The position numbers and the translations under genes are program-made. The notes under the pieces are model-generated. The model saw only the letters and a program-made list of their open reading frames with translations, was not told the DNA's origin and made no database searches. From Toxoplasma gondii ME49 (Eukaryota > Apicomplexa > Conoidasida > Eucoccidiorida > Sarcocystidae): DNA of 64,000 nt. The stretch covers positions 6,831,057 to 6,895,056 of the forward strand of contig NC_031478.1 in assembly GCF_000006565.2 (NCBI RefSeq), given 5' to 3'. Shown here one piece after another: positions 1 through 12,413 of the stretch (position 1 is its first letter; each line of letters opens with the position of its first letter).

Positions 1-158
1 CGAAAGGAAGATAGGGCTACTCTTTCGAGTGTTTTAAGAAGATATAATTCCTGTCTCGAGTAATGCAAGAGAACGCGTTGATTACAACTTCGACTGCTTC
101 GAAAGAGAGGTTCACTCCCTCGAGTGACTCTGTCGTTTCACGTGAAAAGAGAACTCAC

Positions 159-3100
159 CTCGATAATGCGCTCAGCGTCTTCCGCTGTCTTCAGCTTGAC
201 GCACGCCACCCCCTGGACGTGTCTCTGCGAGAACAGAGAAGGAAGAAACATTTTCTGATTATCGGTAGCACACATCCCGAGTTCTTCTTCGTGCCAATCT
301 ACTCTGGGAGTTCAAAAGTCGTTCGAGACTCCGTGAGAGGAACAAATCTAACGGAGACGAAAGACAAAGCTTAGTTCTCTCGCGCCGAAAGCAACGGCCA
401 CTGGGGAGACAGGGGCCACCGAAGCGTCGAGGGCTTCTTCACATCAACCATCTTGCACCAGTCTGCATGCATGCGCGCCCTTAAACGGGTCAAGCTGCAT
501 GCCTTTATTTCCTTAAAACGAGGAGTCACGACTTCTCACCACGCTAAACACAGGAAAAGCGATGTGCTCAATCACAAACGTCTCGCCGGAAGTGGTGAGG
601 AGCTGCAAGGCGCTCACTAAATGCATCAAACGAGATCTACCAGTGCCTCCGTTTCTACACAGAGTCAACAACCACGACCCATCAACACAACTCTCATTTC
701 TGTTTGCCGACATCTATCAACCTGTTCATCTCTATCTATCTATCTATTTATCTATTTATCTATCTATTTATCTATCTATATCTACCTTTCTACAGCTATG
801 ATGTATTTCTATATTGGTGGAAAGAGTGGGAAGTGGAAGAGACTTACAGGAATGACGGTGACTTTCTCTGGCTTGGCAAATTGAGCAATTTCGTCGAACA
901 GTTCTTGGCGAAGTTCCTCGTAGAAGGCGTCGCCTTCTTCGTACAGCTGAAGCCAGCAAGACCGTTGCATGCAAACACAGACACTGCGATTTCCATGAAG
1001 AAACAACGCTTGAACAGTCCCGCGTGTAAGTTTTTGAAAGGCTCTCAGTAACCATGCGGACGCGTCGTCCAGAGCCCTCGAGCATGATCTGCACAGAGCT
1101 TGTGTGCTTTAGCGAGGAGTCAAACAATGCCGCCGAAAACCGAGGGAGAAAAATAGATATACATATACATCTATTTTGCATGCACGCATGCGAGTACAAA
1201 TGCAGAGACACAACAAATGTGTATCTACACGAAGGAATGGAAACACGCATGAGAATTCACATGCCGAGAACATACACCAGCGTATCTGTATACATGTCGA
1301 GATGCACTTTGGGGCGGATGGCAGTTTTTTTGCGTTGTTTCCATGTCGCTCTAAAAGCACCAGTGAAAGCAGCCACATACGCACCCCTGCATCTTATAGC
1401 TTAGCAGAACGTGTGAACGCATGCAGGTTTCCAGCGCACAGCACGGTACTCAGCTGTTGACCGAGGAGAGTCCGACGTTAAGCCTCTAAACGTTTATTGT
1501 TTCTACACGAATGACGGGGGAAACGTCTCTCGATCTTGTCCAAACGTCCGTTTTGCGTCCTTCACACCTGAGACACGCACCTCCGCTTCTTCGCTCGAGT
1601 AGGTTGGTTTCAAAATGATAATGCGCCGCCCAGAACCGTCGTCGATGGCGTCTCCCCAGCTCAACAACCTGACGAAAGAAAGCCGACACGGAGCAGAGAA
1701 AATCTGCCACTGCGTCTCTAAACGCATGCATCGACATCCATTCCTACGTGGACGAAGCTGGAACTCTGCGAATAGCTCCACAACAAAAAAACCTCAGGAT
1801 CTGCCCAGGTATGGGATGTACCTGGGGCTCTATAAAGTACTACACCACATCTGTGTATGTCGACCTAACTATACCGATACGCCTCCATCGATACGTATAC
1901 ATCTTTGTCTATTTATAAGTGTCTCTCTTTCGTCTGTCTATGTGTGCAGGCCTCGAACAGGATATATACACGAAAATGGAGACACTTGCGCTTCTCTCTT
2001 GTCATTGCAAAGTGAAGAACCTGCCCTGTCGCTTCATCACCCAGCCTCACGCACACGCACGCGCCTTTCGGACACCCCTCAAATCCAAAAACATGCACAT
2101 ACATCAAAGACACCATATATATGTATATATCCCTATTTATATGTCTTAGTGTAAATGAACAAATATATCCCTACACATACATATATGCGCAGATATATTT
2201 TAGTAGCTGAAGGAACACTTTCCTTGATACGAGTATTTGAACATACGAATACGTGAGCGACTACGCTCCCCTTTTTCACCATGGTCTCGCCTTCGACTAG
2301 GAATTGCACAAGAACGATGCTAGGCGCATGCAAGTTCTGGACCCCTTGCAAAGCGTCTGCACTTTTGCGCATGCGCGTCAAGAGCTTCCCGGAAGGAAAA
2401 AACACTCACCGTTCTTGCTCGTATTTCGCTGCTAAATATTTCCTTCTGTCCCTCTTGCCAGTTCGCGACTCCGCAGAGCCTCCTTCGCTTCCTTCCGTTT
2501 TGGGGCTCGTGCCTTGTCCCGCCTTGGGAGCAAATTCTGCGCGCTGGACCTACAGCAGAAGAGACTCGAAGTGCACACACTCAAACTGCATGCATCTAGA
2601 AGAGAAACGCAACGTCACAGCATTCTAGAGGAGACGGTTGCACACTTATCGATCAGTATACGTATATGGAAGAAGGCGCAGCGCTTCCTCGTTGGTTCTC
2701 GCTCCGAAGTCGTCTAGTCGCGATGTCCCTGAGAATCTGTTTCTATACCTTCATCCGCCTCGATCTATCGCTACACCCGTATCTACTGACGCACCTGTCT
2801 ATCGACTCGCACAACTGTGAGCAAATACAGAAACTGAGGATTCGCAGACACACTCGTGTACTTGTATTTTCTATCAACTGCGGCGCGTGCATGGGTGCCT
2901 GTGCGCATCGGCATCGATGTCTTTGTTCTTTTATGGTTTCATGTGCTTCCACGAAACACTCGAGAGAACCGCGGTTCTCACGCAGAGGGGTTTCGGCCGT
3001 TTGCGTGAAGCAGAAAAATCTTCCTTGGTACCTTGAGAGTGCATGCGCCGTCGCGGAAGGAAAAACCATCAAAGTATTTGATGGCGATGTCGACCGAGTT

Positions 3101-5857
3101 TTCGTGAACGAAAGAAATCAACGCGTCGCCTTTGCAGCGACCTGTGTCGTCCGTGTACACCCGAATCTTGGGTCGCACTGCACAAAGCCGGAAACATGCG
3201 AGACAGGGAAGCCTCAATTAGAGGACACAGAGCAATCTCTTCCTCGGGAGTTCCATTTCGACAACAATTACCATCCTAGTTACCATCTTGACTTGGCTCT
3301 GCTACCACAACCGCATTTGGTTCCGAGAAACAGAGACTTCTCAGATCTGAACCAGTCGTGCGACCCACAGTACACGCTCCCCAGAAACGGGTGTTTCCAC
3401 CCCGCGGTGTCCCAGTGTACAAACAACGGAACGGCGGACCCCCGAGGAGCAGACAAGAGCAAGAAGGAGGAAGCAACGCCACCGGCGAAAGCAAAGAACG
3501 GAAAGTCCGAGATGACGAAAATGTGAGAAGCAGAGAGAGCGATCCTGTGAACCTTGTGGTGATGCGGCGTATCTGGAAAAGCGAGAGAGGCGGCAACGCA
3601 CCAGGAATCTCTTAAAGAAGGGCGTCTCCTAACTTCTGTGAATAAGGTGAGACACCACACTTGCTCAGAGACGTCTACACAACTATAGATGCATACATAC
3701 GAAACACCTCGACACAGCACATGCAGGAAACGGATCGCCACTCCAACTGGCCGCGCCGAGCTTCACCGGCCGAACCGCACTTCGCGCACTAAAGTGGACT
3801 GTCTATACACCCTGTGGGAAGCTGCCTACGGGTTTCGGGATCGATTTTGAAGACCCCCGCCTTCTTGAAGATTTCGGCGAGCTCCTCTTCGGTGCAGTCT
3901 GCGGGGAGATTCGCAACGTAGATGTTCGGATTCTTCCTCCCGGCGACCCACCGCCCCTCCTGCTTCTTCTTCTTCAGCCGCTGTCTGTACATCCGACGCT
4001 TCTCCGCGTTGGCTTCCTTCTTCTGTCGCTCAGCCTCAGTCAGCTCCCGCGTCCGTCCCTGCTCTCCCTCGCCTTCAGCTCGGTCCACCTCTTCTTCTGA
4101 CAACCCCGGAAAAACCATGTCCTCTCGGTTCTCTGCGACAGCAGACTCATGCTTTTCTGGCGAAGCCGCAGGAAGAGCCTCCGCTTCTGCCAACAACGAG
4201 CAGAGCGCTTCGTACTCCTGAAAAAACAATTGTACCATATATATATATATACATATTCAGGTAGCTAACGAAACGCAGAGTGCGTTGTACGCCTGGAAAG
4301 AAAATGCATAGATGCACGTAGCCCTTGCTTCCGTGGCGTTACACACCTCAGAAACGATTCACTTGTGTGGAGCGAATAGGAGACAGCGAAAAAGAAGCGT
4401 GGGAAGGCATGGGGAACAATGGTCTTTAAAGCGAGGGAAAGAAAAAGCCGAGCAAGAGGGAAGAGGGGGGAAGACGAAACGAAAGAGGGGTATCGGAACT
4501 TTTAAATTCTGCGTTCTCGTCACCTAGAGGGCCGAGGCAACACTGCAAGCATTCATGGCAACCTCACGAGACAAAGAACCTGCACATCGAAGGAAGACAC
4601 ATCCTCCTCTCTTCATTTGCTTTCTTCCTTTTCCTTCCATAATTCGCGACTTTCCTCGTGTAGACCCGAACGTTCTGTCCTCAACGTCCTCTTCACTTTC
4701 ACCTGCTCACTCTTCTTTCTTCTCTGTGCTTTTCACCTTCTCCTCTCCAGTTGCCTCTCGCCGTTCTTCCTTCTTCACTTCCATCTCTTCTTTCCACTTC
4801 TAGCCCCCGTTCCTTCTCTCTCACGAACCCCACTTGCATCCTTTCTTCTGTCCTTCCTCCTCTTCTTTCTCCGCGTCCCCTTGTTTCCGCGCCCCGTCCT
4901 CACCTCTGCAGTGCGCCAGGTTTTGCCGGCTAGGTCGAACACCATCCGTACGCCCTCGGGAGTGACGTACTTGAACTCTGGTGGAACATCCTCGAGGCGA
5001 GCGGTCTGCCCTTCTTTTTCTCCGCCGTCCTCCTGTGCTTCCTCGAGGTCTCCTTCGTCTGCTTCCTGCAGAACCTTCTTCAACTCGTCCGTGGAGCACA
5101 GTGGCAGCCACGCGGGCATTCCAGGTTTCCAGCACTGCGTGTATCCATCCACCAGGCAATGCTGGAAGTAAATCCTCACTGTCTCTGCCGAGACTGGACC
5201 TACGACGCTGGACTCGTTCCCTGTCGCGAGAACGCCCTGTCTGTCTCCACCCTTCTCTTCTTCCGTCTCCCCCTCTCTCTTGTCTCCTTCTTCTCGCTTG
5301 TGTCCTTCGCTGTGCTCTTCTCTCGAGCCCTCTCCCTGACTCTGAGCTTCTTGCTGCTTCTGTTGAGAGCGGAGAACAGCCATTGCGTCCTCCGTGAGAA
5401 TGAGATACCACTCTGCTTCCCTCTCCTTCACCGTGTCTTCTCCTCCCCTCACCTCTGCTTCTCCCGGTGTTTTTTCCTCTCCTTCTTTCACCTCTGCGTC
5501 TCCATCGTTCGCTTTCTCCCCGCTTTCTCTCATCTCTGCTTCGGCTTCTCCCGTCGCCTTTGCTTCCACGGCCTGCGCTCCAGACGCGTCCGGGGCTTGG
5601 GTGGGAGGGTCGGAGGCGACCGCGGCAGCCGCTTCGCTCTTCGAGGACACAGAGGGAATAGACGAATTTGAAGAAACAACGAGGCTCGAAGGTTGTTCAC
5701 TCTGCTCCTTAGGAGAAGATCTTTGCAGTGTCGACCGCCTTCTCCCTCTGGAGGAGACGGGAGACGACGGAGAGGGCGAAGGAGGCGAAGCGTTCTCGGT
5801 CTCCGGAGTGGCAGAAGTCCGAGCATTCTTTGCGGTCCGCGCACTTCTTCGAACCAT
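159..5857 (-). CDS. Tat-SF1/Cus2-like U2 snRNP-associated splicing factor (3' end beyond the left edge)
   Basis: Proteins of this family bind the U2 snRNP component SF3B1 and act in spliceosome assembly in the nucleus. Exons, 5' to 3': 5857-4904, 4217-3830, 3177-3032, 2549-2410, 1668-1581, 946-848, 224-159. All junctions are GT-AG and the phases match, giving 627 codons in the window. The ATG at 5857 is the first in its frame and has a good context (ACCATGG). A basic, Ser/Pro- and Ala-rich N-terminus leads to a GYF-like domain (about residues 150-263: WYLIL, VGPVSAETV, then WKPGMPAW) split by a Q/E-rich insert. A basic linker (about 385-410) precedes RRM1 (about 414-500: NPNIYVANLP, then KGDALISF). 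A second, U2AF-homology-type RRM follows (about 548 onward: RRIIILKP, FYEELRQELFDEIAQF, HVQGVACVKL). The end of this RRM and the stop codon are not in the window. Assignment to the family is strong. The last exon seen (224-159) is supported by phase and by its RRM pattern. Confidence 0.85.
727..784. repeat. TATC/TTTATC microsatellite
   Basis: A run of tetranucleotide TATC units, some replaced by TTTATC, lies in the last visible intron of the Tat-SF1-like gene. It creates spurious open frames on both strands and codes for nothing in the gene model. Confidence 0.9.
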
Positions 5858-8275
5858 GGTGAACTTGCTGGAAAACAAAGCTCCAAACAAATCTAGAAAT
5901 CCAAGAAAGTCCTCTCCACCCTCGGCGAAGCCTTCTTCATTCCCTCTCCTTCGTTCCGATGTTCGGCACTCCTTTCTCGGCTTTTGCTTGTCTCTTCTCT
6001 CCCTTTCCTCTGTCTCGCTTCCCCCTTCAGGGCCGCCGGCTTCTGTCTCCACGAATGCCTTCTCTTCTCTCGAAATACGGGGAGACCAACCACAGGATAC
6101 CGAGTCCAGAGAGCCGTGAAAAACGCAGCTGTGGCTTCACGCGTGGATTGACACGTGAGAGAGGTCGGCGACGAAGGGCAATTCCGACAGAGGCTTCTTT
6201 CGGGAGACTTCGGGGACTTTGTTACGTTTATCTTCTGACGTCGAACGGAAAATCCGAGCAGCCGCGCCGGCGGTTGAGAAGACACCGAACGGACGGCGAC
6301 GCAGACCCGCCACACACGGCCTGCAGGAGAGAAGACGCATTCGCTGGAGGAAAAACTTTGTCCAGAAGTTGTGTTTTGATGTCGCTGCTTCCGGGCGCCT
6401 TCCCGCTGCTCACCACGACGGGGTGCATGGACAACTGAGACGCCTCGGAGAAGCTTCTGCCGCCGTGGAGAGAGTCGAAGACACTCGCCGGCGGAGAACG
6501 AAATGCGGGGAAACGGAGAAAGGGAACGAGCGAACACCTGGTGAACGAGGGCGGGACCTCGAGAAAACCGAGTGAGTTTTCTCACGACAAAAAACCAGAG
6601 AACCACGCACAGGTTCCCCCGTGTTCACCCTTTTTCTCTTCGACTCATGCGTCAGCAGACATCTGCACAGAGAGCATGCCCTGGGCGCGCCAACGGCGAG
6701 TCGACATGGAAACGCGAATCGCCTTCTCCTGCTCACGCTGTTTCCAGGAAGATGTTGACGCGTTTGCTCAGAAGGAAAGAAGAAGGTGTCTTCCGTCTAG
6801 AAATTTATCTTTTCTCTTCCTGCGTCTCGCAACTGTCTGCAATCGATAGCGCGCCGCACATGTACGCGCTGCGAAAGGTGTACATACACCCGGGGACAGC
6901 TGTGGCGTGTGACACGCGGACAAGAAGCGCACAAACGCAAATGCGAAGCTGAGAGGTCAAGTCGTACACAGAGAAAGCAGAGCCGAGTCTCTTTCTCTGG
7001 AGTTCTTTTCTGCCTTCCTTTCTTCTCTCTCGTCTCCTGTCTCTGTCTCCTTGAATTCGCCTCGCGCCTCTCCCGTCTTTTCTCCCCGTGCTTCGCTTCT
7101 GCTCGGCTCGATGCTCGCTGCGGTTGACCCTTTCGCTCTCCTCGTTCCCTTTTCCTGCGCGACTTCCGCTCCCGGTTGCTTCGCCTCTCTGTCCTTCTTC
7201 TCTGACATTCTCGCTCGTCTTCACCTCGACTCCGCTCTCTCCAACTTCCTCTCCGCTTCTGTCCATGAGAGCAGACGACGCAGCGATCCCCTCTTCTCGG
7301 CCGCAGCCCTCCAACTCGCTCGTCACCCAGCGAAGTCTCCTCTCCTCTTCCTGCTTCTTCTTCTTTTTTCTCCTCTTCGTTTTCTTCTTCTTGTCGGCAG
7401 TTGTGCCCTCGCCTCTCGCGTTCAGAGACGCGCGAGCGGCCCCGCTGCATCTCGGAACGCGTTCGGTGAAGATGCGTCTGCTGGCCCAGTGCCTCGGCGA
7501 CCGCCGCAGCAGTCTCTCTCTCCATCCCCCGCCTGTCTTTGCGGCCTCAGTGTCCGCAAAACGTCTGAACAGAACCTCCGAGGACAAGGCAGGCCACAGC
7601 ATTAAAAGCAAAGAGAGAAAACGAGGAGAGAATTCAAGGGGGGAGAGTCAATGGGGGGAGCATCCAAGAGGAGAAGGGCAGGAAATTAAAGAGAGTTCTT
7701 TATGCAACACGGAGCAGAGAGGCAACGCACACTCTCAGGAGAGTTTCAAGATTTACACATTGCTCGCGTGCGCTTCACCTCTATTCCTTTCACGACTTTC
7801 TTATGGATTATTTCCGTCCGCTTTCCTTCCTGCCGCTTTCTTCTCTCCATACGAGTCGCGAACTTTTTTTTCTTCTGCTCATCGTTTAGCCTCGCAGCTG
7901 ACCCCCTCTCTTGTTACACCCACTACCATGCCCCGAATCCGGTTCACTGCTGCTGGCTCCTCTTTCTCGCAGACTTTCCGTACTCCGAGTTGCTCATCTT
8001 ATCGCCACCGCCTCTACTCTTCTCATCGCCTTTTCTTTCCTCGTCCTTCCTCTGTTCCTCTCTCTTCTCCTCGCTCTCCTTTCCCTCTCATATGTCCTCC
8101 GTCTTTCTCTTGTTATACGCTCCCTCTGACTTCTCTCCCTTGTTCTTCTCGCTCGTGTTCTTCCCTTGCTCCTTCTTGGTTCGCTGCCTCGCGCTGCCAA
8201 CCTGCACCTCTCTCGCCTTCTCTCCGCTTCCCCGACACAGTGTCGCGACGCCACTGGGAAGAGGCCTCGTTCACC
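5858..8275. other. Divergent intergenic region between the Tat-SF1-like gene and thiamine pyrophosphokinase
   Basis: The start codons of two oppositely oriented genes flank this 2.4 kb, so it should hold both promoters and 5' leaders. It has strong strand asymmetry, pyrimidine-rich on the plus strand from about 7000 onward. That asymmetry leaves long frames open on both strands, but I see no domain pattern in any of them. No TATA-type element can be assigned with confidence. A frame in phase with the pyrophosphokinase is open from about 7088 and contains ATGs at 7265, 7469 and 7928, so part of the region could be coding if an upstream start is used. Confidence 0.6.
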
Positions 8276-11200
8276 ATGCCAGCGTCGGGAGTGAGGTCGA
8301 CGCCTGCCGAGGTCTCCCCTCGTTTTTCTCGTGCGCCTTGTCCACTCTTGTTCTGTCCCTCGCCACCCAGAAAGGAAGGCGGCCTTGCATGCACTCCGCA
8401 GCGTGCCAGAAACCTCACTACAGCAGTCAAACATGAGGAAACTGAGAACCTTAGAGATCTCCGCCTTCTTGAACAGTGGTTCCTTCCCGCATCGCCCTCT
8501 TCTTCTCTCCACTCTTCTTGTCCTCCCTCTTCTTCTCCACCTTCATTATCATCATCTTCTTCTCCACCTTCTTCATCTTATTCATCTTCTTCTCCGTCTG
8601 CGCGTCTGTTTGTGTTGGTTTTGAATCGCCCTCTGCCTGCGTATGCTCAACGGCTGCTGGCGTCTTGCACCTCGTACGTTGTGTCCGACGGAGGCGGGAA
8701 CGCGCTTCTCGAGCTCTTCCAGAAGGAAGAGGAGGCGGCGAGGAGGGCGCGCCAGGCCGACGGTCTCCAAGAAGCGGCAGATTCTGGGTGCCACGAAGCG
8801 GCGAGGTCCTGTGAGGTTTTCGGCGAAGAGGATCCAAAGTCTTCGGAGACCCAAGACGGACGGCCTGGGTCGTGCGTGGACTGGAGAGACAAAGAAGGAC
8901 GTCCGGCAAACCGCAGGGGCGCTACGAAGCTGCCGGAGGCTCTGTGTGGAGACTTGGATTCCTTGTCGGATGAAGTGAGGCAGCCTGGCCGAAAGACGAA
9001 GTGAAGAACTTCGAGCGGCGAGAAGGCAGGAGCAAGGGCATGTGGAGAGGAAAAGCGCGGAAGCGACGCTCTCGCAGCGAAGGCTTCCTGGAAGGAAGGG
9101 GGACTCGCCAGACATGGAAGACTTTTCACAAGGAAAACGAGGCGGTCAGCCGCGGGCAGACGAGGGGAAGCGATCGGGCAGAGAGGTTAGGTGATCCCCA
9201 GGAGAGAACAGAATCTCTCGAGAAGGATCAGGTGTACCACACAAATCCTCTGCTTCTACTTTTCTGTGCGTCCCAGGCGAAAGAGTACTTCGAAACGCGC
9301 GGGGTGCCTGTGCTCTGGTGGGAGGATCAAGACTTGCCGGACGTGGAGAAAGCTTGGAGGCTTCTGCTTGCTCCGAAGCGGTTTTCATCAAATGACGTTG
9401 TCATCATTCTCGGTAGGCCAAGAGAGAAACGCCCACAAAGTCGAAAGAAAATGAACGCATGCGCGAACGAAACATTGTCCGTTTCCGTTTTGTCGCCAGC
9501 CCCTTCAATCCTCTCTTCCTCTTCTTCGCCTTCTCTTCCTCTTTTCCTCTCTTTTTCTCTGGCTCCCTTTCTCTGCTTCTCTGTCCTCTTCTTCTCCTCT
9601 GTGTCTCCTCGTTCTCTTCTTCTTCTATCTCTTTTTTTTACTTCCTCTTCCTCTTCTTCTCTCTGTCTCCACTGTGCCTTTCGGTCCTCGTCTCTGTGTC
9701 CGCGTTTTTCTCTGCGTCTCTGGATCCGTTCTCCTTCTGCTGCAGTTCGCATGAGTTGTTTCGCCGTTTGCGTCGCAGGTGCGATTGGCGGCAGGCTCGA
9801 CCACACGCTCTGTGCAATCCATGTTCTGTACAAACTTACGGCTGAACACGAGGCAGCCGAGGCGAGGGCGAAGGCCGTGGAAAAGAGAGAAGGAAACGGC
9901 GAGGAATCGAGAGAAGGACAGAGGGGAAACGCGACCCCGGCTTCCGGTAAAAGCGCTGCAGACGGTTCAGGCGTATCTCCACCTTGCCGCCCCCCTGCGC
10001 GCGTCGGCCCTCTTCCTCAGGCAAGGAACTTGTCATTTCACTGCGCTTCTCTCTCTGGTCTGTATTTCAGTTGATTTCCCAGACATGTCGAGCCGCTCTA
10101 GCACTCGACTTCCAGTCTTTCATTCGTGAATACGTTACTGCTTTTCCAAAGTAAACGCGCAGAAGCGGGGGTGAGCTGTTCTATACACGCTGGTCTGAAT
10201 CCTTATCTGTCAACGTGTGCAGCGACCTCTACACCGTTGAATACCTGAAAACGTACGGGCATGCGCTTGTGCGTTTTTGCGTTTTCATTCGGTAGCGTCC
10301 TTCTCTGTCTCTGTACAACTATGCATAGTTCAGTGTGCACAGCGTTGTACGTCTACGTCTATAGATGTCTCTCGCCCTCTCTGCATGTGCCTGCATTTTC
10401 ACATGTCTAAGTATTGCTCCCTGCATGCCTGTGTCTTCGTGTGATCGAATGACTGTCTCTTCTTTTGCTGCTGCACCACTGGGGGTCTCTTCATTTCGAC
10501 AAGCAGCGGCCTACAGGCCTGCTGACACATCGGGATGCTCATCGAGGTGAATGTTCTCTGTTCGCGCTTGGCGTTTGACTTTTGTCTTTTTTCAGACTTT
10601 TTATCACTGTTACGGATTTCTCTCTCCGTTTCCTCGGTGGATGAGTCTCGGTTGTCTGTAGACTTCCTCTGTTTTCAGATTTACCTCCTGGGAGAAGACT
10701 CCCTGTGTTTCCTCGTTTCAAAGGGCCGGACGCGAGTGATTCCCTCCGACCTCCTGATCACCAGGCAGTGCGCCCTTATCCCCTGTGGTGAGAAGAAGTA
10801 AAGAAGAGAAACTCGTTTCTCCGTCAGAGTCAAAGAGACGGATGCTGCTGCTGAGGCAGAGTAAAGGCACCGGCCTTCACTAAACGGCTTCCAAGGGGAC
10901 TGAAAGGTCGCGTCTTTAAGCGTCGATTCGGCAGCTAAGAGAGAGCAGAAGACGAGGAGAGAGGAAACAGCGAGCAACAGAGCCAGAACGGCCGGCGATA
11001 GCAGAAGGACAGAAGGCCGAGACGGACAGAGAGATGCAGAAGAAGGAAGAAAGAAGAATGGAGAAAACACAGACACTAGAAAGACCCAAAGTGCGGACAG
11101 AGGGCCGTAGACATCTGTGACTGCACACACACACACATTTACGGATATCCGTACGTTCACACAGTCAAGTATACAAATTCACATTAATGCGTATAAAAAC

Positions 11201-12413
11201 ATGCGTATACCTGTGTGACTGCATGTATGCGATACGTGTATTCATGCGCATGCGACAGACTCGCCGAGCTAACATGCGCTGGCTTCCTTTGTCTTTCAGT
11301 TTGTGGCGTTCTGTGTGTCAACTTTTGTAAGTTTTGTGTGCCGTTGCTTATAACCGTTCTTCTGTATCAGTTCTCCTGCGTTTCTCTGTGTCCGTTCCTC
11401 TAGCTTTTTCTGAGAACTGTGTTTCTTTTCCTCAGGAGAGGCTGTCTCTGGGGTCACGACAGAGGGGCTGCGCTGGAATTTGACTCCCGATATGCGGCTG
11501 AACTTTGGAGAATTCATTTCAACCTCCAACCAGGCAAGTCGAAAGCTCATGGCGACGTCCAGAGACACTGAGGAGCTTTCCCTGAGTTTCGAGCTCCACT
11601 CTCAACTCCCCGCATGTGTCTCGCTTTTCACATGCGCTTCTAATCTTTTCTCTCTCAGACTCTTTCCATGTAGATCCAGTGCACGCCTCTTTGCGTGTTT
11701 CGCTCATTTTCGATCTATATCTACTTCCCTGTATCTACTCGGCAGGTGCCCATCAGCATCTGTCTCTGCATCGCAATCTTTCTATATGCAGCAATATGAA
11801 TTTGTACATCCGTCTCTATCACTTTCGCGTCCGCTGTTTCTCGCAACCTGTATTTATCTATGTCTGTATTTATATATCTCTATCAAAGTCTCTCAATGTC
11901 ATTCGACATGCAACTTGACACGTATCTCTGTGTGTAGTCACCAATGTCTATCTATCTCTCTGTACCTATCTATCTGTCTCTGTTTTTCTATCTATATTTA
12001 TCTTTCTATCTGTGTACCTATATCTATGTATCTGTCTATTCTTTATATCCAAAGTATATGTGTCTATATCTATCTATATCTCTCTGTCTATATCTATCTG
12101 CTTTCTACCTCGTTTTATCGGCCTGCCGCATCACTCTGTACCCGGGTGCAAGGATATCTTTCCAAGTGTACGTAGACGCATGCGCCGCTGAAGCGCTCTC
12201 GCTCGAGGGCGAAGGATTTGCCTGTGTCGTGCATGCATTTGTGGCCATGCTTCGCAGATCTCGGAAGAGGTTCTGGCGTCCGCGAAAAGCCGGACAGACG
12301 CCTCCTGCGGAGTCTCTATCGACGCAGCGATGCCGTTGCTGTGGTATTCTCAGATGCGCCTGCAGCCCTCGGGCGCATTTGAGCCTCCTCTTGAAAAGTC
12401 GCATGAGTCTTGA
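8276..12413 (+). CDS. Thiamine pyrophosphokinase
   Basis: Transfers pyrophosphate from ATP to thiamine, giving thiamine pyrophosphate, the cofactor of pyruvate and 2-oxoglutarate dehydrogenases and transketolase. Exons: 8276-8974, 9277-9412, 9779-10020, 10679-10787, 11436-11533, 12258-12413, giving 479 residues. Family motifs appear in order: LFVLVLNRPLP and VVSDGGGNALLE, then CGDLDSLSDE, then the GAIGGRLDHTL active-site segment, IYLLGEDSLCFLV, VTTEGLRWNLTPD and FISTSNQ, and finally the C-terminal PLLWYSQ. This covers the whole catalytic and thiamine-binding fold. Two introns use GC donors (after 10020 CAG|GCAAGG, after 11533 CAG|GCAAGT). Both are needed to keep frame and motifs. The protein is larger than most family members (about 240-270 residues elsewhere) because of a Ser/Pro-rich N-terminus and a charged insert after the DH motif. 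The start is uncertain: 8276 (CACCATGC) is chosen, but in-frame ATGs at 7928, 7469 and 7265 would extend the N-terminus, possibly with a targeting signal. Confidence 0.87.
11706..12112. repeat. Degenerate TCTA/TCTG tetranucleotide-rich tract
   Basis: About 400 bases of the last intron of the pyrophosphokinase gene are dominated by imperfect TCTA, TCTG and TATC units. Open frames here translate to low-complexity Ser/Leu/Tyr-rich strings and are repeat artefacts. Confidence 0.8.

Noticed and set aside
5858..6052. Extension of the Tat-SF1-like protein to a start at 6052
   Set aside because: The codon at 6052 is GTG. The first ATG in the frame is at 5857 and has a good initiation context.
5893..7611. 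Minus-strand frames of 237, 242 and 268 codons upstream of the Tat-SF1-like start
   Set aside because: They are Arg/Glu/Lys-rich translations of a pyrimidine-rich plus strand. They lack domain patterns and lie in the divergent promoter region.
7088..9004. A 638-codon plus-strand frame as a complete single-exon gene
   Set aside because: Its 3' part is the first pyrophosphokinase exon, which splices out at 8974 before the in-frame stop. The frame also begins with GTG, and its upstream part is low-complexity Ser/Pro/Leu.
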